Shown: in pieces, positions 48,101-60,103 of the stretch
Layout: every line of letters starts with the position of its first letter
Position numbering within the stretch: the first letter of the stretch is position 1
From: Boswellia sacra
Lineage: Eukaryota; Streptophyta; Magnoliopsida; Sapindales; Burseraceae
Length of the DNA: 64,000 bases
Direction: 5' to 3'
Assembly (NCBI GenBank): GCA_013180625.2
Contig: SNVD02011546.1
Coordinates: forward strand, 1 to 64,000
The notes under the pieces: generated by a model
The model's input: the letters and a program-made list of their open reading frames with translations, nothing else
The model's database searches: none
What the model was told of the DNA's origin: nothing
Translations under genes and position numbers: made by a program

Positions 48101-48867
48101 TAGAAACAGATCTAATTTCCACCACTTATATAGTAATAAGAGAAACCTTTAGGACAAAAACAGAGATAGGAATAGATGGACCTAGGGGACAATAAAAAAT
48201 TGATATATCACATGGGCCCTATGTGACATCAAACTGGACGTAGCATAGAAAGATTTTGCTTTCTTTATAACATTGTATAGATTGGAGAGAGATGTATCAT
48301 AGTTTTTGATATATAATTGGTGGTGTTAGGTGAAGTGTTTCCTTTGGAGTGTGTTGATTTATTTACTTTTTCATTTACGCATGATAAGAATGCATGTGAT
48401 ATGAGTTGCATCTATTATGTGAATTCTTTAGGATATTTGTAACTTAATTTGTTGATCTACATGTGATTGATTCTTCAGCTTGTATTTTAGCTGTTGCATC
48501 TAGAATAACATGTTTTTATGACTTTTTAATGCTGATGATTTTTCCATATTTAACTTATTCCTCAATTATTTGACAAGCCCTTTTGTATATAATCATTTGT
48601 GCAAATGCATAATGATTCAAGTGCGACAATGCAATTATAGAGTTTATTAGATTTTGAACATTTTACATTGGTATTATATGACATGCATCATTTACTTATT
48701 GCATTTTTACTCTTAGGATTTGAAAAACTTGGGAGAACATAGTTATACTCAACAACAAAATATTTTCAACTATTATCATACGCTAACGATGACCACAGCC
48801 AATTGTGAGTTTGTTCTAATAACAACTAATCTTTTTAACATCCAAGATTCTTTTGTTTTTTTCTGGG
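45131..48867. other. Probable body of a truncated CACTA element; one exon-like segment
   Basis: Mostly AT-rich DNA without recognisable domains. A short duplication of CTCCCTCTTCTCATTTC occurs at about 45207 and 45242. At 45717-45919 (+) an AG-bounded stretch reads SLAINQRCLLSTNAIAVVDG and ESKNLIEKNRVKADSKGG, then a stop, then SKTDDGKLVHGG before a GTAAAC. It looks like a captured exon of an unidentified gene, by analogy with the gene fragment in the related element at 54030. Confidence 0.35.
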
Positions 48868-48947
48868 CACTACAAGAATTTTTAAAATATTTTTCCATTT
48901 ATTGTACTATGAGCTATACCCTTAATTTGACAATTTGAGACACACAT

Positions 48948-48970
48948 AGAGAGAGAGAGAGAGAGAGAGA
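48948..48970. repeat. (GA)n microsatellite
   Basis: A pure GA dinucleotide run of about 23 bp. Confidence 0.95.
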
Positions 48971-49006
48971 TTAATGCATTTGGTCATTATTAGATCTGGC
49001 CCATGT

Positions 49007-49651
49007 TGTGTCACATTGCATATCGAACAACCAAAATCCACCCAAGAATCAAAAATACCAAATGCAATAGAGATATTAACCATCACAAATAATAATACGC
49101 AGAAAATATAATCAAGAGACGTCACCAACAATTATAGTAGTTTGGCAAATTATGTCTACATCCACTTTGAAAGACTACAGAGAATTATTTCACTATAAAG
49201 AAAACAAGTTTATAGGGCTTGCAATACTCTCTTATGCCAAGAAACACTCTTTTCTAAGCCCTCAGGTTTATTAGAAACCCTACAAGAGAATATTCAGAAG
49301 GCTCTCACAAAATAAACAAAAACGTTTTTATTTATAGTGTCCAGTTGGTGTATAGTAACCACCTATGGTACAGCGGCACTAACCACTTGGCAGGAGAGCT
49401 CCAACTCTCTGCCTGAACATGTCCATGTGTACTTCATGTTGGCATAGCGGCATGGACTACCTTGCACAGGAGCGCGAGGTCTCTGGCTGTAAGCGAACAT
49501 CTAGTCTTAGTTGTTGTGCAGCAACGTAACAAGCCTCATGCAAGAGCATCAATTTTTTGCCATACTTATGTAACAGTGCAAGTCACATGGCGTAGGAGTG
49601 TAGATCCATGTCTGACACCAACTTCATGCGATTTGAGAGCCAATTCTAACA
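49007..49651 (-). repeat. 3' LTR of copia C
   Basis: It ends CAATTCTAACA next to a polypurine tract (49652-49665, CCAAGGTGGAGATT on the minus strand). Inside is a decayed TAGTTTGGCAAATTATGTCT motif with CTACATCCACTTTG, as in other copia LTRs. The outer edge near TGTTGTGTCACATTG (49007) is an estimate because the sister LTR is outside the window. Confidence 0.65.
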
Positions 49652-49737
49652 AATCTCCACCTTGGATCTCAAATCCTCCATCTCCATAGTACACTGTAGT
49701 CTCCTTTTAACAGAACATCATCAAGGAATCCCATCCT

Positions 49738-50475
49738 AGACCTTTAGCAGGTCCAGACAATGCAAGAACTTACTCAATAGTACTACCTTCGTAGCTATGT
49801 TTGCCGGATTATCTTTTGTCAGAATCTTTTCCACTTTAACAGGCTCTTTTACTACAACATCACAAACAAAATACAACCTAACATTAATATGCTTAGTACA
49901 TTCGTGACACATTTTATTCTTCATTAGATGTGTAGCACTTTGACTATCACAAAACACAGTCACAGACTCTTGTGACACTCCAAGTTAAGCTACCAAACCC
50001 ATTAACCACAAAGCTTCCTTTATGGCTTCAGTAACAACTATATATTTGGACTTCGTAGTCGATAAAGCAACAATGGATTGCAACTAAGCATTTCGACTAA
50101 CACATCCTCCACCGAATGTGAACACGTAGCCTGTTTGATAACTCGTTTTATCAAGATTACATGCATAATCCGCATCAATAAAGCCTAAAAAATAGTTCTT
50201 TCTTGTTTCGTTCGACCAAACAACAATCCTCTACTAATTGATCCTTTTAAGTATCTCTGTAACCATTTTATCGCTTCCCAACGAACCTCATCCAGATTTG
50301 CCATAAATCCATTGATAACTGACACAACCTCTATAATATATGGACGAGTGCACACCATCAAGTACATGACACTCCTTATTACATTTGCGTACAGAATCTT
50401 GTCCATTAGAAATTTCTCCTTATCTATCTTGGGACACTGATCATATGAGAGTCTAAAATACGTTGCTAATGGTAC
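49738..50475 (-). pseudogene. Copia C RNase H and RT end
   Basis: It reads PLATYFRLSYDQCPKIDKE, NVIRSVMYLMVCTRP, NGFMANLDEVRWEAIKWLQR and YLKGSISRGLLFG. RNase H follows with GFIDADYACNLDKTSYQTGY, SIVALSTTKSKYIVVTEAIK, SVTVFCDSQSATHLMKNK and KILTKDNPANIATKVV, ending at LLKV. Stops occur near 50184 and 50085. Confidence 0.9.
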
Positions 50476-51845
50476 TGACACATCCGAAAAAGGATTGTCT
50501 CCCAAGTATAAGAGTGTCAAAGTAATAAACCCAGTGAGACTGGGGTCGATCCACGAGGAAGGGAATTTTAGCGCTGCAAACTATAAAGTAAGCAAATATG
50601 ATATGGATTATTCAAGGGATGACAAGATAATATCAACAAATATAAGTAAGAACAAGTTCTTAAACAATAAATGAGAATAACACAAGAGAAATTAACACAA
50701 TAATAATGAGAGCTAAGATTAGGGGATCCGCCCTTGATATCATAAATAAGGATAAACAACCCGTTTTAGTTATATGAATTATATTTGCTTCGTTGCCAAT
50801 ATTTATACCACTTCTTGTAAATGGGTTCAAGCATCCAATGTGCCAATCTCCATATGTCTACAACAAATCAAGGTTCCTAACTAGATTCATGTCGGTAAGG
50901 AAGAACACTACAACATTTAGAAAGGATCCAAGCATTTGATGTGCCAAGGATTGTCGACAATGGATCAAGACCTCCACTTTACGAGTGGTGCCAAGATTGA
51001 TTAGAGAAATAAATATAAATCATATAAACAACACAAGATTATGATTATTAAGCACAGATTAAAGGGTTAGAGAATCCTTACTCTCATATCAACGGTTTTA
51101 CCCTTTCACCTTAGCAAGAGAGAAATTAGAAAGACATTATAAGAAAAAGAAAACTAATTATAAGAAAAAAGAAATTCATTAATAACACACAAAAGAGAAT
51201 AACAAGAGATACACAATACAAGATCCCAGCTAAGGCCAAGATGCCTTAATGGGTCACAAGGCACCTCTATTTATAGATATATTTAGGGGCAAACTTGTCA
51301 AATTATAAAAGAATAATTGTCAAATATTAGATGCACCAACTTTGACAATTGGGGTAATAAGGTAAACCACTTTTGACCACCAATTTTGACGTTGAATTTT
51401 TGAGAATTTTAATCACATGTCTTCATGAAATCGTAGATATTTCTCTCAGCTTTCTAGAACATCTTCATTCATATGCTTTGGATACGTATTCTGAGAGATA
51501 TGGTCAAAATACTGAGGTATAGTCAGGCTGGGTTGAAACTGCAGATGGGTTCACTTCAAGCCCATTTTTGGTCCACTAAGAGCCCGACTTTGATGATGCT
51601 TCTGAAATACAATCTTGTAGATAATTTAATCAGCTTTCCAAAATATTAAGATTTGCACCATTCTGATCTATAAATAGCGAGTTATGCCTATTTTACCGAA
51701 CCTGTAACAAAACCAAAATTAAGAGGAAGTTAATTCCAAAGATGCAAAAACTACAAATATACTTAAGTTGAGGAATTTAATGACACTATTAATACAATAC
51801 GATGAACTAAGCTCTTATTAAACATACATATTTAAGTATTCATCA
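50476..51845. mobile_element. Solo LTR, family D, copy 1
   Basis: A 1370-bp segment starts TGACACATCCGAAAAAGG and ends AAGTATTCATCA, flanked by a perfect 5-bp duplication GGTAC (50471-50475, 51846-51850). It interrupts the copia C RT frame. It has no coding content. GGATTGTCTCCCAAGTATA and GGGGTCGATCCACGAGGAAG near the start are of a type found in many plant LTRs. The lineage is not determined. Confidence 0.92.
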
Positions 51846-52157
51846 GGTACATTAATAGCCTTTGCACCATCCATATTAAATCGATGCAAGACATTTTTGA
51901 GATAATTTTTCTGACACAAGAAAAGTGTTCCCTTGTCTCTATCTCTATAGATGTCTATCCCCAATATCCTCTTAGCCTATCCCAAGTCTTTCATGTCAAA
52001 CTCAGTTTGCAGCAACTCCTTCAAGTCTTAAACTTTTGAGATTGCCTTATTGGCTATGAGCATATCATCAACATATAAGAGCAACTAGATCATATCCAGA
52101 CATGTAGTCCCTTTATAGTAAGCACAACTATCATAGGAACTCATCGAGAAACCCTTA
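51846..52157 (-). pseudogene. Copia C RT, YVDD region
   Basis: It reads GFSMSSYDSCAYYKGT, LLLYVDDMLIANKAIS (catalytic YVDD), LLQTEFDMKDLG, RILGIDIYRDRDKGTLFLCQ and YLKNVLHRFNMDGAKAIN. Stops interrupt it (after MI and after SKV). It continues at 50475 after the first solo LTR and is preceded by 53695-54029. Confidence 0.9.
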
Positions 52158-53694
52158 TGACACATCCAAAAAAAGGGATTGTCTCCCAAGTATAGGAGTG
52201 TCGAAGTAATAATCCCGGTAAGACCGGGGTCGATCCACGAGGAAGGGAATTTAAGCGTTACAAATTATATGATAAGCAAATGTGATATGGATGATTCAAA
52301 GAAATAACAAGAGAATATCAATAAATATGTAAGATGGTAGGCGGTATTATCGACCATTTAAATATAAAACAAAAAGCAAGAGGAGGTAAAACCATCAATG
52401 GAAATAGGTGGTATAACCAACCATAGTAAATTAAAGAACAATTTCATAAGGTGGTAGAACCTACCATAGTAAATAAAATAAAAAGTTCATAAAAAATAGA
52501 ATAATTAAAATACAAGAGGAATTAACACAATAACAATGAAGGCTAAGGTTAGGGGATCCGCCCTTGATATTTCAAATAAGGATAATTAACCCATTTTAGT
52601 TATATGAATTATATTTGTTTCATTACCAATATTTATACCACTTCTTGTAAATGGGTTCAAGCATCCAATGTGCCAATCATCATATGTCTACAACAAATCA
52701 AGGTTCCTAACTAGATTCGTGTCGGTAAGGAAGAACCATACATCTGTCTCTTATACACATCTAGATGTGTATAAGAGACAGGCCAAGGATTGTCGACAAT
52801 GGATCAAGACCTCCACTTTACGAGTGGTGTCAAGATTGATTAAGAAATTAAATATAAATCATATTGAATAAACATTATAAGATTAAGATTATTAAGCACA
52901 TATTAAGGGTTAGAGAATCCTTATTCTCATATCAAGGGTTTCACCCTTCACCTTAGCAAAAGAGAAATTAGAAGAACATTATAATAGAAAGAAAATAAAA
53001 TGTAAGAAAAAGGAAATTCATTAATAACATAAACACACAAAACACAATACAAGATCCTAGCCAAAGCCAAAATGTTCCAGCCAAGGCCAAGATGCCCTAA
53101 TGGGTCACAAGGCACCTCTATTTATAGATACATCCAGGGGCAAACTTGTCAAATTACAAGGGCATAATTGTCAAATATTAGTTGTAAATATCTTTGACAA
53201 TTGGGATCATTAGGCACCGACTTTGACCATCAATTTTGACATCGAAATGTTGTGAATTTTAATCACATGTCTTCATGAAAGTTGTAGATATTTCTCTCAG
53301 CTTTCTAGAACATATTGATTTGCATAATTTGGATACGTATTTTGAGAGATACGGTCCAAATACTGAGGCTTGGTCAGACTGGGCCGAGACTGTAGATGGG
53401 TTCACTTCAAGCCCAATTTTGGTCCACTAAAAGCCCGAATTTGATTATGCTTGTGAAATGCAATCTTGTAGACAATTGAATCAGCTTTCCAAAACATTAA
53501 GAATTGCATCATTCTGATTACAAATAGAGAGTTATGCCTATTTTACCAAACCTGTAACAAAACCAAAATTAAGAGGAATTAATTCCAAAGATGCAAATGC
53601 AACAAATATGCTTAAGTTGAGGAATTTAATGACACTATTAATACAATATGATGAACTAAACTCTTATTAAACATACATATTTAAGTGTTCATCA
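52158..53694. mobile_element. Solo LTR, family D, copy 2
   Basis: A 1537-bp relative of copy 1 from TGACACATCCAAAAAAAGGG to AAGTGTTCATCA, with a perfect 5-bp duplication CCTTA (52153-52157, 53695-53699). Compared with copy 1 it has an extra stretch near 52330-52500 with repeated GGTGGTA and CCATAGTAAAT units. It also contains the adapter sequence at 52744-52781 in place of about 35-40 bp present in copy 1. Confidence 0.92.
52744..52781. other. Tn5 mosaic-end adapter palindrome (assembly artefact)
   Basis: The 38 bases are two Tn5 mosaic ends (AGATGTGTATAAGAGACAG) in inverted arrangement, exactly the junction left by Nextera mate-pair circularisation. Copy 1 of this LTR has ordinary sequence at the same place (GGAAGAACACTACAACATTT, then on to GCCAAGG). 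The translated signature SYTHLDVYKRQ at 52750 is a familiar contaminant in databases. Confidence 0.97.
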
Positions 53695-54029
53695 CCTTAC
53701 TCATAATGAATGTATCAAATCGCAAATACCATAATCTCGGACTTTGTTTCAAACCATATAATGATTTCTTCAATAAACAAACACAATGTTCTTTACCTCG
53801 AAGTTCAAATCCCTCAGGTTGGCTCATGTAGATCTTCTCTTCTAACTTACTATGCAAGAATGCAGCTTTGACATCCATCTATTCAAGATCAAGATCAAAA
53901 CATGCCACAAGTGATAGAATAACCCTGATTGACGTGTGTTACACCACCGGAGAAAAGATCTCATTGTAATCAATTTCCTCACATTGTGTAAAACCCTTAG
54001 CCACTAGCCTAGCCTTGTATCTAGGCTTC
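53695..54029 (-). pseudogene. Copia C RT, central part
   Basis: It reads KPRYKARLVAKGFTQCEEID, YNEIFSPVV, LSLVACFDLDLE, MDVKAAFLHSKLEEKIYMSQ, PEGFELRGKEHCVCLLKKS and LYGLKQSPRLWYLRF. Stops fall after SPVV and after DLE. At 54029 the frame joins perfectly to 60104 (GEK|PRYK) once the CACTA element and one GAA copy are removed. Confidence 0.92.
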
Positions 54030-55314
54030 TACTGCAAGAATTTATTACATATTTGTCACTCTGTTATTTTTTTATTTGGCAATTTTTCAAAAAAGTGAGA
54101 AATAAAACACCGGTTTGGAGGTCAAACCTGCCTAGTCATCTTATTTATCGCTTTTCTCTTTGTCAAATCACATATTTATTACATTTTTATAAAAGTATGA
54201 CAATTATGTGTACATGTAATCTTTCTTCTTTTCGGCCCTCTCACATTTCCCTCTATGTTTTGATCTTCTCTTTCAAATATGCACATATAATATTTTAAAT
54301 TTCAATAAAACAAAGAAGTTAAAAATATCGAAATAATAATTTAATAATATAATTTTATGTTTTAATTAAAATTGAAAAATAATTTTTAAAAATATTTAAA
54401 TAAAAGATAATATTATTATCTATGTGAAAATAATAAATTTTTCAATATTAAATTATATAAAAGTAAATTTTTAAATGTGAAAACTTTATGAAATAAATAA
54501 AATTACTTTACAATTTCAACGTGATAAAATTATTTAAAGTACTTCCAAAGTGATGAAAATCAGATTATTTAAAATTTTTTGATAAAAAATTAAGGGATTA
54601 AAAATCTCAAATAAAATTATATTTTGAAATAAGACAACATTTGTGCTTCAGTAAAAATTATTATAATTTATTTTAAAAATTAAATTAAAACAATTAGTGC
54701 TCCAAAAATTAGGAAAAATTAGTGTAAGGTTGCAAATGGAAAATTATGAAACATAGGGACTTATAAATTTTGGGGATGATTCTGATAAATTTTAATAGAT
54801 ATGGATTTTTTAGTCAAGTATATAATTTTCCATTTGCATTCCTTAAATAGTATATAATGAAAAAAAGGTTCACCTAAAATCCTAAACCTAAATCCACGAT
54901 TCCTAAAACTCATTAGTTTATGCTCTCAATCACTTCTATGCCAAGGATATCTAGCCAAGTATGATATCTTCCAGATCCAGGCATACTCGATTCAATTTCT
55001 CGCTGATGAAATCAAGCATGAAATGGAACCGATCAAGGCCTTCCAGCTACTTTGATGGTCATATCGGAATGATAGTGTGGAGTCACTGGAGAGAGAACGG
55101 GACTATTGATCCAGTCCAATTCGGTGGATTCGAGGATACGCCTCGTATTGGTAAGTGTTACTATCAAAGTCTTGGGGCGAGTCGAGTTCCTGCTGGGAGT
55201 CAATGAAACGATGTAGTTTCATTAAAGCGAGGGTGTTATAAGCGAGGTGGGTGAGGTGATGGTGAGGTTGGGTGAGGAGAGAGAGGGAGCGGGCGAGGAT
55301 GGTGCACCAGGTGC

Positions 55315-58232
55315 TAGGGGTGTTCACGGGTCGAGTCGGGTCGGGTTTTGCCCTACCCGACAAAACCTGAAACATGATCGGGTTTGAAATTTAGTATCCA
55401 AAATCGGGTTTATGAAATGTGAAACCCGAGACCAACCCGAATGATCGAGTTGATCGGGTTAGTCGGGTTAGTCGGGTCGGATGATGGGCTGATTTAACAG
55501 TGTAGCCCAATTGTTTTACAACATTTTATTAAGGCCCACATATATTTTTAAAGTTTTATTGTATGCAAAATAAGGCCCATTGACAAAAAATAATCTATAT
55601 AATATATAAAACAAGGTCCATTAATGTAGATTAATCTATATCATATACATGTACAAATTAAATTACTTATGAAAGTAATGAAACTCAAAAATAAATACAA
55701 CAAAAAAATAAAACATTACAAACCCAACCAATATCTCTTATCTAACCTAAACAATGCAAAAACACTCTCAAGTCTCAACCTAATATACACTCACCCTTGA
55801 CATACAATATCATTTTATTGGAAAGCAACTCAAAATCTAAGTTAACAAGATATAAATATAGTGTTAAAGTCCAAAGTAAAAGACATAAATATAGAGTCCA
55901 AGGAACAACTACAACACATAAATATAGAGTCCAAAGTACAACTACAACACATAAATATATACTCCAAAGTAAAACACGATGCATATAATTAAGATGCAAA
56001 ATTGTAAATTACAACAATCCAAGTTTTGAACGAAGCATGACATAATCTCCACCACATCAAATATGTACCATTCCACCTACTCGGATTGAAAAAGAATCAA
56101 GTCATCTCTTCCATATTTCTAACAACATCAAACAAAAATAAATTTGTGTGAGCACTAGCAGTCAGTAATGAAAATATATTGAATTAGTTATTACCTATGA
56201 AATTGGCACTCATCAATCAAGCTCCATACGATCAGCTGCTGTTATGGTTGATTTAAAAATAAATTTGTGTTAGTACACAGAATTGCAACTTACTGTGTAC
56301 TAACACAAACATAAATTGGGGACCACAAGACAAGAATCCAGATCTGTTACTGAGGTATATTATATTGCAGCAGAAAGGGGAGAGAGCAGAGAAGATAAGC
56401 ACCCAATAAACATATCTAGATGTATAGCTTACAGCAACTTAAATGCTATCCACACATGGTTGAAGGTTTGCAACAAAAATTTGTTATGTGCAGTTGTGAC
56501 CACGTAGGAAAAATAAAACTAAATGCAATGTAACAGGACTTCGAAACATCTTCAGTAATACAAAAAAGCAAATCAACATATGTTGATCCAACAACTTCTA
56601 ACCAAACCATGCTGTCAACAAGTGAATAATTCAATCATTTTCAATATTATTGACCATCAACTAAAGAAAAGATATCTCCAGGTGCTTAAAGATTTCTGAC
56701 AGTGCAATCAGGTCAACCACACAGCTATCACATTTTGACTCACAACCTGTACTTAAAGATTGCAGCTACCTTTACTAATGTGGACATAGTGCAATCAGTG
56801 CTTAAAGATTGCAGCAGCTTGTACCAGTATGCAATTAAAACAAATCCTTGCTGGTAAGCAAGCATATTAGAAAACCTTTTAACTCACATTTGGAAATAAT
56901 GAGCTATATTCGTGAACAATCATGATTCATGATGATTATGTATGTTAAGAGCATGTGGTGGCTTGGACACCCGTGAGTGCATTTGTTGCAAAAAGTATAT
57001 ACTTTTTAATGTTTAATTGGAGCTTGTGTCATAGAACATAATTAGCGTTGCTTTTCCATTCATTTCTTTTCTCTTGCCTTGCTATTTTCATGACTAATTT
57101 GCTTTTTACATTCATTAAATAACTACCACATGAAAGAGGATGCGCACAATATATAATTTATATTTTAGTTCTATTTTGGCGTTATTACGAAGTCAATCAC
57201 TGATCAGCCGCCCATTTGAGTTCAACAACTAAAAAATATTGTGATAGTGTCTGTAATTGCCCTTGCTAAATCATAGTCTAATGGTGAATAATATAGACAC
57301 AAGTGGAATCATAGTTCACTGCCAAGCACCCAATGAACATATCTACATGTCTGTTAACAATAAATTAGAATTTCAGTTACTCCCAATAAAGTAAGATGAC
57401 ACAAGTGGGATCGAAAGCTCCCTTCGGAGAGAAGCTGATTATCCAAGACAGCATGAAGAGGTCAAAACAAGAATCGGCAACAAAAGATTTTCACACGTAA
57501 AAACCCACAAACAAGCAAACCAACAAAACCAATAGATAAACCCAGCAAAACACATTCATCAATCATGTTTTCAATTAAACAAAAAAACATACCTGGAGGA
57601 CTAGTTGTGAAGGAAGTCGTGACAAAGCACAGCAGTGGTAGGCTGGCGTGTAAAGCCCCAGATTACTGACTGTCGCCCCAAATTACTGACTGTCGTTGCT
57701 GGAAATGCACTGAGAGCAGCGGCTACGGAGGCGTGGAATGACCCGTTAGACATGATAAATTTGCTGGAGAGGTCTATGATTGAGGGCTGGCAGCTGTGGA
57801 AGAACGCGGTAGTTGGTTGCTGGAAGTCGTCAAGCTTAAAGCGGAAGGCGTCGAAGCGGTGAGACACGACCGTGTTGGATTAAACCCGATTCAATTTTCA
57901 AAGGGCCTGCCATGGAAAATTTTCAGATTCAATTTTGATTGCATATTAGGGTTACTTCGCCCTTTTATAACAATGGTTTAGTAAGGTCACGTCCATGATA
58001 ATAAGCTGCAAACAACCAACAATATGCTACCACGTATCAATTTCATTTTTAAAAAAGATTTCCTAATCGGGTCGGGTTGTGTCGGGTTATCTTGATTGAA
58101 CCCGATCTCAAACCCGATTACAGAAAACCTGATTTACACTACCCGATATCGGGTTATTTACACTACTGACCAGCATATAACCCGACCAACCCGACAAAAC
58201 CCGATCGGGTCGGGTATTTTTGAACACCCCTA
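55315..58232. mobile_element. hAT-type element nested in the CACTA
   Basis: Terminal inverted repeats TAGGGGTGTTCA and TGAACACCCCTA are flanked by a perfect 8-bp duplication CCAGGTGC (55307-55314, 58233-58240). Both ends carry clusters of CGGGTCGGGT/ACCCGACCCG motifs (55325-55480 and 58070-58220). In 2918 bp I find no hAT transposase or dimerisation domain, so it is non-autonomous. GC-richer open stretches near 57600-57870 are not recognised. Confidence 0.94.
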
Positions 58233-58376
58233 CCAGGTGCCGTGCACGACAAGTTCTTAAAGGGATGCAGGCTTTGGGGCTAGGTCTTTCAAGGATTCGA
58301 ATGTGTTTGAGAGCGGATCCATGATTTTGGTTTACTTTGGGTTAGGGTCTCGGAGTAGGTCTGGGTTGTTTAAAGA

Positions 58377-59830
58377 GTGTTTGAGTGGGTTATTCTTATT
58401 TGTAAACTTGAAGGCTTCGATTTGATGCAAATAGGTGAAGAGAAGGAGAAAGAATTGGAAGATGTGAAAAAGAAAAGATTGGTTGTTAAGATAAAATGGA
58501 AGCGTCAAAAGATGATTGCTTTTAGTCCACTGAGAAAGGCCATGAAGAGGAATTTCATAGAGGAAGGTGGGATTTGTGGTGATAGGGTTTTTGAATGGAA
58601 TGAAGAGTTTAAGAGTTTGTGCAACTTTTCTAGTTATACTGATGGCTTCTTTCTTCCATGGGAAGTTGAGTTTACAGTTTTCAGTGTGAGTATTGCTTAA
58701 TTTACTTTGATTCTTCGACTTTAATTGATTTTGGTAAAATTTTGATTGTATTTATTGAGTTTGATTCGTGATGTTGAGTGGTTTGACTTTTGTTTGGAGC
58801 ATGAATATTTGGTTAGATTATTGTTATTGAACTTTATTGTTCAAATGGTAATTTTGGTAGTATTTATTTGATTAATTCATATTTTTTAAGAAATTTGTCT
58901 TACTTTTTCTCATATTCTATTTGGATCAGTGGAATATGTTCCTAGGAGGGTTGCGATGATTGACAAAATAAGAGTATTTGTTAGGATTAGGAAAACTGTT
59001 ATTTATATGAAATAGAATCTTTTCATAGTTCTCTACTTTGATCAAAATTGACCTGTGCAGCTTCATTAATCGTTGTGATTCAATATGCTTTTTGAGTATC
59101 TTGGTCACTGGTTATTGTTCTTGGATGTTTACTTCTATACCAAACAGTTGTTGATCATCTATGGTTGCAAATTAATGGCTATTCATTTTTTAGAATATTG
59201 TCAATTTATTTGGTTTTGTTATCTGAGCTGTAGCTTCAAGTATCTTAGGCCTCTTCTTTATCTTATTAACATATCTTATTTAAGATTCCTTTACTCTAAT
59301 ATAAAACATTTTACCAAGATTTCTTCAATATTCTAATTTATTGAATTTAAAAAGTGTAATTTGAATTGCTACTTTAGGTGATCTATCTGATGATTTATAC
59401 TACTACCCAGTTCATCTTTTGTTCTGCTTCATCATTGAACCTTGCAAAACATGACAAATTCATTCTCTCAATTCTTTGTGGGATAATTTAGGGCTTGAAC
59501 CAAGGGCCAAGGAACAAGGTCTCTGTTGTTGGAACTGCATCGATGAACCTTGCAGAGTTCATTGAGTCAGCGAAGAAGAGAGAGCTTGAGACTAAGATTC
59601 CTATCACAGTTACTGGTGACATCATTCAGAGTGGTCCCTTTCTTTGTGTGAGTGACTTTCAATATCTTATTTGTAACTTTTTTAGAATGATTTTTTAATT
59701 TTTTAGTAGTCATGCAAGTTGTCCCTCTCTGATCTTGTCTTCAATTGTGCTGCAACTATCTATTAGGTTAATGGAGTCAAGAATTGCTCAAGAATCCTCA
59801 CAGGCTGGGCAAAGAACAATAGTGCCTCTT
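58377..59830 (+). pseudogene. Captured NT-C2 domain (EEIG1/EHBP1-type) gene fragment
   Basis: Three exons are visible. About 58377-58685 reads LEGFDLMQIGEEKEKELED, KRLVVKIKWKRQKMIAFSPL, RKAMKRNFIEEGG and SSYTDGFFLPWEVEFTVFS, then a GTGAGT donor. After an 806-bp intron, 59492-59647 reads GLNQGPRNKVSVVGTASMNL, AEFIESAKKRELETKIPITV and SGPFLC, with another GTGAGT donor. At about 59767-59830 a third segment reads LMESRIAQESSQAGQRTIVP. This matches the N-terminal C2 domain of plant EEIG1/EHBP1-like proteins, thought to bind membranes. The downstream C-terminal part is missing and no clear start codon is seen. Exon phases are intact and no stop lies within the exons. Confidence 0.8.
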
Positions 59831-60103
59831 AATGGAGTCAATATTTCAGACTATATGTTTTTTAAATTTCTTAAAAATCATATTTGGCGGCTAAAAGCTA
59901 TCAAATATGTTTTTTTAATTTTTTTAAATTAACCATATTTGGTGGCCAAAAACTACCAAGTATAGTAAAATACATATTTGTCGGGTTAACCAACTGCCAA
60001 ATAGACTATATTTGGTGGTGCCATATGTGTTGGTTTAAAAATTCCAAATATGTATATATTTTACAGCCAAAAATCACCAAATATGAGCATTTTTCTTGCA
60101 GTA

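Larger units (their letters stand above)
54030..60103 (+). mobile_element. CACTA-type element carrying a captured NT-C2 gene and an hAT
   Basis: Inverted termini TACTGCAAGAA and TTCTTGCAGTA are flanked by the duplication TTC (54027-54029, 60104-60106), and excision restores the copia RT frame. The termini differ from canonical CACTACAAGAA at two positions. The first 800 bp closely match the element starting at 63130. The right subterminal region has repeated CATATTTGGYGG motifs. Inside are fragments of a host gene on the plus strand and a 2.9-kb hAT insertion. I see no transposase, so it is non-autonomous. Confidence 0.88.

Noticed and set aside
48868..48900. CACTACAAGAATTTTTAAAAT as a fourth CACTA left end
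   Set aside because: The terminus motif is good, but the following sequence lacks the ACATATTTGTCAC block and no partner end was found. It may be a relic but cannot be supported as an element.
52668..52871. 67-codon plus-strand frame containing SYTHLDVYKRQ
   Set aside because: It is created by the inserted adapter sequence.
55103..55375. 90-codon minus-strand frame at the hAT left border
   Set aside because: It crosses the hAT insertion junction, so it cannot be an original gene. The part outside the element is not recognised.
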